Assembly: GCA_016650415.1 (NCBI GenBank)
Contig: JAENVU010000493.1
Coordinates: 1-7,313 of the forward strand
Length of the DNA: 7,313 nucleotides
Source of the DNA: Acidimicrobiia bacterium
GTDB taxonomy: Bacteria; Actinomycetota; Acidimicrobiia; IMCC26256; JAENVU01
Direction: 5' to 3'
This document shows, in pieces, positions 1 to 5,773 of this stretch (position 1 is its first letter; every line of letters starts with the position of its first letter). The translations under genes and the position numbers were made by a program. The notes under the pieces were generated by a model that saw only the letters and a list, made by a program, of their open reading frames with translations, was not told the DNA's origin and did no database searches.

Positions 1-1551
1 CTGCCGTCGCTCGGTGAGGACGAGGTCCAACTCGCCACGATCACCGGGTTGAAGTCCCAGCTCGGGCCGCTCCGGCGCGAGGACCCGGCCACCGCCGCGG
101 TCAAGGGTCGGGTCGAGATGGCGGCCGTGCTGCGCAAGGCGCTGGCCGACCGCCAGCGCGCCCCGCGCGCCGATGTCGGGTTCAACTTCGACGGGATGCG
201 GCTCAAGGTCAGCCGGCGCGACTGTCGCCGCATCGTCGAGCGCACGCGCCAGAAGCCGGGGAGCCACAACGAACGGCGGCCGGTCGTCGAACGGATGCTG
301 CTCGATCGCTTGGTCGCGCAGTACCGCAACACCCTGGCCCGCACCCATCAGCAGATGCTCGCCATCGACGACGACGAAGGCCACTACGACCCGGCCGTCG
401 CGCGATCGCTCGCCCGGGGCGAGTCGCCGTCGCCCGAATGGGAGCAGGAGATCGTCGGTCGGTTGCGGCGGGTGCCGGAGATCCGGGCGCTGCTCGAACG
501 CCTGTGGCCGATGCTCTCGGGGCAGGAACTCGTGCACGACCTGTTCTCGTTCCGGGCGCTGATCCGTTCCGCGGCCGACGGCCTCATCCCGCGCGAGGAC
601 CAACTCCTGCTGGAGCGGGACCGCTCCGCAACGGTGAAAGCGGTGCCGTGGACGGATGCCGATGCGGCACTCGTCGACGAAGCCGACGCCATCTGCGGTC
701 CGGTCGAGGCGGCGCGTCCGCGTCGGGCCCGGCGTCGGACCGAAACCGATCGGGCCGTCGCCGACATCGCGTCGCGCACCGTGGACGACCTCGGCCTCGG
801 GAAGTACATGACCGCGGGTGACCTCGCGGCGCGGTTCATGGAACCGACGAACACCGACACCGGGATTCCCGCGCTGCGCACCTTCGGCCACGTGCTCGTG
901 GACGAGGCGCAGGACCTCTCAGCGATGCAGTGGCGGATGCTGGCCCGCCGGTGTCCGAGTGGTTCCGCCACCCTGGTCGGCGACTTCGGGCAGGCTTCCC
1001 GGCCCGGTGCCGCGTCCGGGTGGGACGACGTCCTCTTCCATCTCGCGACCCACGACCGGCCGCGGCGCGTCGACCTCACCGTCAACTACCGGACCCCGGC
1101 CGAGATCATGGACCTGGCGAACCGGCTCCTCGCGGTGGCAGCACCGGAGATTCCACCCACTCGATCCGTGCGCGCCACGGGTGAGCAACCGAAGTTCCGT
1201 CGGGTCGACGACGTGGTCGCCGCCACGGCGACGGCCGCGCGCGAGTTCTCCACCCGCCGGGGCACGACCGCAGTCATCGCGCCCGTGGAACTCCAGGACG
1301 CGATCGTGGCGTCGCTGAGCGACGTCGGCGCGGTCGCGAACGGCCCCGAGGCCCTCGACGCGCGCATCGGCGTGTTCGACGCGCTCGACGCCAAGGGGTT
1401 GGAGTTCGATCACGTCGTGGTCGTCGAACCCGCCCGGCTCGTCCCGGCGGACCAGGCCGGGTTGCGCACGCTCTACGTGACCCTCACCCGTGCGACCCAG
1501 ACCCTGGAAGTCGTGCATGCCGAACCCCTCCCCGAGGCACTGACCGTTTGA
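1..1551 (+). CDS. helR: HelR/HelD-type RNA polymerase-recycling ATPase, C-terminal part
   Basis: Superfamily 1 (UvrD/Rep-like) ATPase of the HelD/HelR type. Family members bind core RNA polymerase, open its clefts and release it from stalled complexes or nucleic acid; some actinobacterial HelR proteins also displace rifamycins. The frame is open from base 1, so the TTG at 49 is an internal codon, not the start. The window holds 516 residues; relatives have roughly 700-780, so the N-terminal coiled-coil arm and the Walker A ATPase motif lie off the left edge. Visible in window numbering: LPSLGE at 1-6, Walker B VDEAQD at 300-305, VGDFGQ motif III near 326-331, NYRTP motif IV at 362-366, KGLEFDHV motif V at 465-472, and TLTRAT motif VI with arginine 497. 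Residues 205-260 resemble the charged insert between 1A halves in HelD proteins. The family call is firm; the HelR subclass is likely. Start and promoter are not visible. Confidence 0.88.
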   Translation: MPSLGEDEVQLATITGLKSQLGPLRREDPATAAVKGRVEMAAVLRKALADRQRAPRADVGFNFDGMRLKVSRRDCRRIVERTRQKPGSHNERRPVVERMLLDRLVAQYRNTLARTHQQMLAIDDDEGHYDPAVARSLARGESPSPEWEQEIVGRLRRVPEIRALLERLWPMLSGQELVHDLFSFRALIRSAADGLIPREDQLLLERDRSATVKAVPWTDADAALVDEADAICGPVEAARPRRARRRTETDRAVADIASRTVDDLGLGKYMTAGDLAARFMEPTNTDTGIPALRTFGHVLVDEAQDLSAMQWRMLARRCPSGSATLVGDFGQASRPGAASGWDDVLFHLATHDRPRRVDLTVNYRTPAEIMDLANRLLAVAAPEIPPTRSVRATGEQPKFRRVDDVVAATATAAREFSTRRGTTAVIAPVELQDAIVASLSDVGAVANGPEALDARIGVFDALDAKGLEFDHVVVVEPARLVPADQAGLRTLYVTLTRATQTLEVVHAEPLPEALTV

Positions 1552-1567
1552 GGCAGGCGCGGAACAA

Positions 1568-1581
1568 GAGGCCGACGCCTC
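1568..1581 (+). terminator. Small hairpin after the HelR-like gene, weak terminator candidate
   Basis: A perfect 5-bp inverted repeat (GAGGC, loop CGAC, GCCTC) starts 17 bases after the HelR-like stop codon. There is no T-run after it, so it does not fit a standard intrinsic terminator. It may help end transcription or simply be a chance hairpin in GC-rich DNA. Confidence 0.22.
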
Positions 1582-1643
1582 GAGGAACCGACCCGCCCGT
1601 CAGAGGCGCGCGTACGTAGCGTCGGCCGTGGCCCGAGCGGCCC

Positions 1644-1656
1644 GGCCCGAAGGGCC
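1644..1656 (-). terminator. GGCCC-TTC-GGGCC hairpin at the M1 peptidase stop
   Basis: On the minus strand a perfect 5-bp stem with a 3-base TTC loop begins at the last base of the TAG stop of the M1 peptidase gene. The stretch beyond it stays GC-rich, with two further GGCCCG copies (plus-strand 1630 and 1639) and no T-tract. It could act as a U-less terminator or 3' stabilising hairpin for the M1 transcript. The symmetry is certain; the function is inferred. Confidence 0.3.
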
Positions 1657-3092
1657 TAGAGCAGGGATTTAGGGAGGGGCGGGACCTGGTTGGTGTCGAG
1701 CCAGCGGTGGAAGAAGTCGGTGAGGTCCTGACCGGCGATCTCGTTGGTGAGGGCGATGAAGTCGGCCGTGGTGGCATTGGCGTAGCGGTACTTCGCCGTC
1801 CACACCTTGACCAGCTCGAAGAACTTCGCATCACCGATCGTGAGCCGCAGCGCGTGGAGCGTCAGCGCGCCGCGCTCGTAGGTCGCCGCGGAGAACAGAC
1901 CCTCCACCCCCGGGTTGTGCGGCCGGGTCAGGTGCCGCTCGTCGCCGGCCCGCAGCTTCGCCATCTCCAGGTTGATGTCGAACGCGGGATCGACGTGGTC
2001 GTCCCACAGGTACTGCGCGTAGGTGGCGAAACCCTCGTTGAGCCAGATGTCGGCCCAGCGCCGGATGCTCACGGAGTCGCCGAACCACTGGTGGGCCAAC
2101 TCGTGGGCGACGGTGTCCTCCGCGTCCTGGTCGGTGCCGAGCATGTCGGACCCGAAGATCGACATCGTCTGGGTCTCGAGCGCGTACCCGATCTCGTCGC
2201 GCAGCACGACCGCGCCGTACGCGTCGAACGGGTACGGGCCGAAGATGGTGGAGAAGTAGTCGATCATCGCCCCGGTCGTGGCGAAGTCGGTCACGCTCTC
2301 GTCGTAGAGGCGCGGCGGGAAGAAGTTGCGGATGGGCACACCGGCCGCGCTCGCGGTCTGTTCTTCGCGCATCGGTGCGATCACGACGGTCGCGAGGTAG
2401 GTGGCCATCGGCTGGGCCATCGTCCAGTGCCAGGTGTACCGGCCCGGGCTCCCCGGAGTCGGAGCGAACGTTCCGTTGGACGCGACCGAGACGCCGTCGG
2501 GCACGTCGACGCGGATGTCGAAGGTGGCCTTGTCGGCGGGATGGTCGTTGCCGGGGAACCAGGTCCGAGCTCCGATCGGCTCGCTCACCACGTAGACCCG
2601 GCCGTCACGCGTCCGGGTCCATCCGATCCGGGTGGGGTCGTCCGACGCGTCGCCGGGATCGGCGATCGCGCGAGGCACGCCGTGATAGCGGATCTTCGTG
2701 ACGAAGGTCGCGCCGCTCGCGATGGCCCGCCGGGGCCGGACGGTCAGGTCGGTGCGCGTGCGGCTGAGGCCGGCCGCGGCGGCGTCGACGGTGATCTGGT
2801 CGATCGTGAGCCCGCTGAAGTCGAGATGGAACTCGGCGAGGTTCCGCTTGGCCGTCGCGGTGATCGTGGTGGTGGCGGTGATCGCGGGCTGATCGGGGGA
2901 GTACCGCAGCCCGATGTCGTAGTGGCCCACGTCGTAGACGCCCGCGCCCGCCTCGGAGTAGTAGGGATCGGAAGGTCCCGGAGCGGTCGTGGTCGTCGAC
3001 CGGCTCGGGTGGGATCCGCCCGAACTTGAGCCACTGCCGGCGCAGCCCACCAGGCTGATGAGGACGAGGCCGGTGAGGGCGCGGCGGACCAT
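1656..3092 (-). CDS. M1-family metallopeptidase, secreted lipoprotein
   Basis: Predicted zinc aminopeptidase of the M1 (gluzincin) family, 478 residues. ATG at 3092 is chosen because it opens a lipoprotein signal: MVRR, hydrophobic core, then lipobox LVGC with the lipidated Cys at 17. A disordered Ser/Gly/Thr/Pro linker runs from about 18 to 42. The N-terminal beta domain carries RTWFPGNDHP (176-185). The exopeptidase loop reads YALETQT (303-309) in place of GAMEN. Zinc and catalytic residues are HELAH (330-334) and Glu353 in LNEGFA, with the expected 18-residue spacing, and the transition-state Tyr is probably 405 in ATYERGA. Classical PepN-type enzymes exceed 800 residues; this one stops after the catalytic domain, like other compact actinobacterial M1 lipoproteins. 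The product should sit outside the membrane, removing N-terminal residues from peptides. It is divergent from the M3 peptidase gene and convergent with the HelR-like gene. The frame is open upstream to 3371, but that would bury the signal peptide and run into the neighbouring gene. Specificity is unknown. Confidence 0.93.
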   Translation of the reverse strand: MVRRALTGLVLISLVGCAGSGSSSGGSHPSRSTTTTAPGPSDPYYSEAGAGVYDVGHYDIGLRYSPDQPAITATTTITATAKRNLAEFHLDFSGLTIDQITVDAAAAGLSRTRTDLTVRPRRAIASGATFVTKIRYHGVPRAIADPGDASDDPTRIGWTRTRDGRVYVVSEPIGARTWFPGNDHPADKATFDIRVDVPDGVSVASNGTFAPTPGSPGRYTWHWTMAQPMATYLATVVIAPMREEQTASAAGVPIRNFFPPRLYDESVTDFATTGAMIDYFSTIFGPYPFDAYGAVVLRDEIGYALETQTMSIFGSDMLGTDQDAEDTVAHELAHQWFGDSVSIRRWADIWLNEGFATYAQYLWDDHVDPAFDINLEMAKLRAGDERHLTRPHNPGVEGLFSAATYERGALTLHALRLTIGDAKFFELVKVWTAKYRYANATTADFIALTNEIAGQDLTDFFHRWLDTNQVPPLPKSLL

Positions 3093-3118
3093 GCACCATC
3101 TTCGTCGGTATCGAACGC

Positions 3119-3137
3119 CGCGGCCTTGATGGCCGCG
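3119..3137. repeat. Perfect 7-bp inverted repeat, candidate operator
   Basis: The half sites CGCGGCC and GGCCGCG are exact reverse complements around a 5-base TTGAT spacer. The element ends one base before the TAGCCT box, so it would cover the -13 to -31 zone of the M3 gene promoter and lie in the untranslated leader or promoter of the M1 gene. This is a natural position for a repressor, or for a hairpin in the M1 mRNA leader. The symmetry is seen directly; regulator binding is inference. Confidence 0.45.
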
Positions 3138-3143
3138 TAGCCT
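3138..3143 (+). promoter_or_regulatory. -10 box for leaderless M3 peptidase transcript
   Basis: TAGCCT fits the actinobacterial TAnnnT -10 pattern and ends 7 bases before the ATG at 3151. With standard spacing, transcription would start at 3150 or 3151, giving a leaderless mRNA. In agreement, the bases just before the ATG contain no purine-rich ribosome binding site. No good -35 hexamer is seen. Confidence 0.45.
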
Positions 3144-3150
3144 CACCGGC

Positions 3151-4953
3151 ATGACTGTGACTGACGCTGATCTGGCCGCCTCCGACGTTGCGTGGGATCT
3201 CGAACCGCTCCTCGGTGACGAGGACGTCGATGCCCACCTCGCCGCCGCGAGTGCGGCGGCAACCGAGATCGAAGCGGCCCGCGGCACCATCGCCGGGCTC
3301 GCCGCCGCCGGTCTCGCCGCGCTGATGACCAAGGTCGCCACCCTGCAGGAGCACCTCGGCCGCGCCGGCAACTACGCCGGGCTCCGCTTCACCGTCGACA
3401 CGACCGACGCCGAGCGCGGCGCGCTCATGCAACGGGTCGAGGAGGAATCGACCGCGATCGCGACCCGAGTGATCTTCTTCGAACTCGAATGGGCGGCGGT
3501 GCCCGACGAGCAGGCCGACGCGGTGTTGGCCGATCCGCAGCTCGCGTTCTGCGGTCACGCGCTCCGCTCGATGCGTCGGTACCGGCCGCACCTGCTCACC
3601 GAACCCGAGGAGAAGATCCTCGCCGACAAGGACGTCACCGGCGCGAGCGCGTGGTCGCGACTGTTCAGCGAGTTGACCTCCGCGATCACCATCGATCTCG
3701 ACGGAGAGACGGTCGCGCTCGAACAAGGCTTGTCCCGGCTGCAATCGCCGCACCGCGAGGAGCGGGCCGCCGCCGCATCCGCGGTGACCGAGGGGCTCGC
3801 GCCCGGGTTGCGCACGCGTGCGTTCGTGTTCAACACGCTGCTCGCCGACAAGGCGTCGACCGACCGGTTGCGGTCGCACGACAGTTGGATCGCGAGTCGC
3901 AACCTGGCCAACGAGGCGAGTGACGAATCGGTCCAGGCGCTCGTCGACGCGGTCGTCAGTCGGTACGACATCCCGCAGCGTTGGTACGCGCTGAAGGCTC
4001 AGCTCCTCGGCGTCGACCGGCTCGCCGACTACGACCGCATGGCGAGCGTCGCCGACGCCGAAGCCGAGTTCGGCTGGACCGAAGCCCGCGAGCTGGTGCT
4101 CGACGCGTACGCGTCCTTTTCGCCGCAGCTCGCGGATGTGGCGCAACGGTTCTTCAACGAATCCTGGATCGACGCGCCGGTCCGGCCCGGGAAGCGGCCG
4201 GGTGCGTTCTGCGCGTACACCGTGCCGTCGCATCACCCGTACCTGCTGCTCAACTGGACGTCGAGCCGGCGGGACGTGCTGACCCTCGCCCACGAGATGG
4301 GTCACGGCCTGCACGCCTACCTCGCCCGGGAGCAGGGGATCTTCCACCAGACGACCCCGCTCACCCTGGCCGAGACCGCGTCGGTGTTCGGCGAGACCGT
4401 CACCTTCGGCCGGTTGATGGCGGCGACGACCGAGCCGAATGCGCGCCTCGCGCTCATCGCCGAGAACCTGGAGGGTCAGATCGCGACGGTCTTCCGCCAG
4501 ATCGCGATGAACCGGTTCGAGGATCAGGTGCACACCCACCGCCGCACCGTCGGCGAACTCAGCACCGACGATTTCGCCGCGCACTGGGCCGAGACCCAGA
4601 TCGCCATGCTCGGCGACGCGGTGGAGATCACCGAGGGGTACCGCACGTGGTGGTCCTACATTCCCCACTTCATCGGCACGCCGGGATACGTCTACGCGTA
4701 CGCGTACGGCCAGCTGCTCGCCCTGTCGGTGTACCGCCGGTACGAGGAGGGGGGCGCCGATTTCGTCCCCGCCTACTTGGAGCTGCTCGCGGCCGGCGGG
4801 TCGAAGTCGCCCGAGGAGCTGGGCAAGATCGTCGACTGTGATCTCGGTGACCCGAAGTTCTGGGTGGGCGGGCTCAACATCATCGAGCAGCAACTCGAAG
4901 CCGCCGAAGCGGCGGCCCTCGCGACGGGTCGGATCTCGATCGTCGCGCCGTGA
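3151..4953 (+). CDS. M3-family oligoendopeptidase (PepF-like)
   Basis: Zinc endopeptidase of 600 residues that in this family cleaves short oligopeptides in the cytoplasm; length is normal for the oligoendopeptidase F group. There is no signal peptide. The N-terminus has the typical AWDLEPLL (14-21), followed by a helical oligopeptidase F N-domain to about residue 200. The catalytic motif HEMGH is at 381-385, with the third zinc ligand Glu408 in LAETAS, 23 residues later as in PepF proteins. Near the C-terminus, IPHF (504-507) and the tyrosine-rich YVYAYAYGQLL (513-523) match the substrate-binding His/Tyr loop that closes over the peptide. ATG 3151 is preferred because the conserved N-terminus follows directly and a -10 box sits at leaderless distance. 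It forms a likely two-gene operon with the dehydrogenase, whose start overlaps its stop by 4 bp. Exact peptide specificity cannot be read from the sequence. Confidence 0.95.
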   Translation: MTVTDADLAASDVAWDLEPLLGDEDVDAHLAAASAAATEIEAARGTIAGLAAAGLAALMTKVATLQEHLGRAGNYAGLRFTVDTTDAERGALMQRVEEESTAIATRVIFFELEWAAVPDEQADAVLADPQLAFCGHALRSMRRYRPHLLTEPEEKILADKDVTGASAWSRLFSELTSAITIDLDGETVALEQGLSRLQSPHREERAAAASAVTEGLAPGLRTRAFVFNTLLADKASTDRLRSHDSWIASRNLANEASDESVQALVDAVVSRYDIPQRWYALKAQLLGVDRLADYDRMASVADAEAEFGWTEARELVLDAYASFSPQLADVAQRFFNESWIDAPVRPGKRPGAFCAYTVPSHHPYLLLNWTSSRRDVLTLAHEMGHGLHAYLAREQGIFHQTTPLTLAETASVFGETVTFGRLMAATTEPNARLALIAENLEGQIATVFRQIAMNRFEDQVHTHRRTVGELSTDDFAAHWAETQIAMLGDAVEITEGYRTWWSYIPHFIGTPGYVYAYAYGQLLALSVYRRYEEGGADFVPAYLELLAAGGSKSPEELGKIVDCDLGDPKFWVGGLNIIEQQLEAAEAAALATGRISIVAP

Positions 4954-5759
4954 GCGACGGCCTGCTCGCGGGTCGCACTGCCGTCGTGACCGGCGGCGGC
5001 GGAGGGATCGGGCGCGCGATCTCCGAACGCTTCGCAGCCGAGGGCGCAACGGTGATCGTCGCCGAGATCGACGCGGCCCGCGCTTCTGAGACGGTGGCCG
5101 CGATCATCGCCGCCGGTGGCGCGGCGTCCGCGGTCGTGGTCGATGTGACCGACCCCGACGCGGTTGCGGGTCTCGCTCGTGATGCGGGCGGGGTCGACGT
5201 GCTCGTCAACAACGTCGGGCACTACCTCACTGCCGGCAACGACTTCCTTGCCAACGGCCCCGACGCGTGGGACGAGCTCTACGCGGTCAACCTGCGCCAC
5301 GTGCTGCTCTGCACGCGCGCGTTCGTCGACGGCATGATCGAGCGCGGCCGGGGGAGTGTGGTGAACATCTCGTCGGTCGAGGGGTTCCGCGCGATCCCGA
5401 GCCGGCCGGTGTATGCCGCGTTCAAGGCCGCGGTCGGCGGTTTCACCAAGAGTCTGGCCGTCGATCTCGGCAACTCGGGGGTGCGGGTGAATGCGATCGC
5501 GCCCGACCTCGTGGAGTCGCTCCAGGTGCCCTACGCCCGGTGGGTCGGCGCGGAGGATGCCGAGCGCATTCCGAGCTGGGTGCCGGTCGGGCGCTTCGGG
5601 ACCGGTGACGACATTGCCGGGGTCGCGCTGTTCCTCGCGTCGGACCTCTCGGGCTTCGTGACCGGCACGACCGTCCACGCCGACGGAGGATCACTCGCCG
5701 CCGGCGGCTGGTTCCGCCGCCCCGACGGCACCTGGACCAACCGCCCGGTCATCAGCTGA
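4950..5759 (+). CDS. Short-chain dehydrogenase/reductase (SDR family)
   Basis: Classical Rossmann-fold oxidoreductase, 269 residues, probably a cytoplasmic NAD(H)-dependent alcohol/ketone enzyme. Visible motifs: cofactor loop TGGGGGIG (14-21), VDVTD adenine-binding segment (64-68), NNVG (87-90, variant of NNAG), Asn114, Ser142, and YAAFK with Tyr155 and Lys159, so the catalytic tetrad is complete. Acidic Glu39 at the end of the second strand favours NAD over NADP (inference). The usual PG after the sixth strand is replaced by APD (184-186). The C-terminus runs past the common DGG end (245-247) with a Trp/Arg-rich tail, GWFRRPDGTWTNRP (253-266), seen in some actinobacterial SDRs. The GTG start overlaps the M3 peptidase stop as GTGA, with no clear ribosome binding site, which suggests translation by reinitiation. 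The substrate is unknown; steroid, terpenoid or acyl substrates are all possible. Confidence 0.94.
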   Translation: MSDGLLAGRTAVVTGGGGGIGRAISERFAAEGATVIVAEIDAARASETVAAIIAAGGAASAVVVDVTDPDAVAGLARDAGGVDVLVNNVGHYLTAGNDFLANGPDAWDELYAVNLRHVLLCTRAFVDGMIERGRGSVVNISSVEGFRAIPSRPVYAAFKAAVGGFTKSLAVDLGNSGVRVNAIAPDLVESLQVPYARWVGAEDAERIPSWVPVGRFGTGDDIAGVALFLASDLSGFVTGTTVHADGGSLAAGGWFRRPDGTWTNRPVIS

Positions 5760-5773
5760 CCCGCGTCAGGGCC
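5760..5773. other. 14-bp convergent junction without terminator
   Basis: The stops of the plus-strand dehydrogenase and the minus-strand DUF885 gene are 14 bases apart. No hairpin or T-run fits between them, so either each transcript ends inside the opposing coding region or termination depends on Rho. Overlapping antisense 3' ends are likely. Confidence 0.6.

Larger units (their letters stand above)
3093..3150. promoter_or_regulatory. Divergent promoter region between M1 and M3 peptidase genes
   Basis: Only 58 bp separate the two divergent start codons, so both promoters must lie here or reach into the neighbouring coding ends. The plus side has a TAnnnT box and an inverted repeat (listed separately). 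On the minus side, a weak purine stretch (GAAGATGG) lies just before the M1 ATG and may serve as its ribosome binding site. I see no convincing -10/-35 pair for the M1 gene. Confidence 0.6.

Noticed and set aside
49..51. TTG at 49 as the start of the HelR-like gene
   Set aside because: The frame is open to base 1, the codons before it (LPSLGE...) match the family, and more than 200 expected residues are missing upstream.
1707..3029. Plus-strand open frame of 440 codons antisense to the M1 peptidase
   Set aside because: Low-complexity Gly/Arg/Val/Asp composition and no motif; the opposite strand encodes a complete M1 peptidase with all catalytic residues.
3093..3371. N-terminal extension of the M1 peptidase up to 3371
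   Set aside because: It would bury the lipoprotein signal peptide and lipobox in the middle of the protein and overlap the divergent promoter and the start of the M3 peptidase gene.
2605..5049. Minus-strand open frame of 814 codons antisense to the M3 peptidase and running into the M1 gene
   Set aside because: It is Arg/Gly/Val-rich with no recognisable domain, crosses the divergent promoter and overlaps two clearly real genes. Such long antisense frames are common where third positions are nearly all G or C.
4773..5678. Minus-strand open frame of 301 codons opposite the SDR gene
   Set aside because: Antisense to a complete SDR with an intact catalytic tetrad; the translation is His/Arg/Asp-rich without a fold signature.
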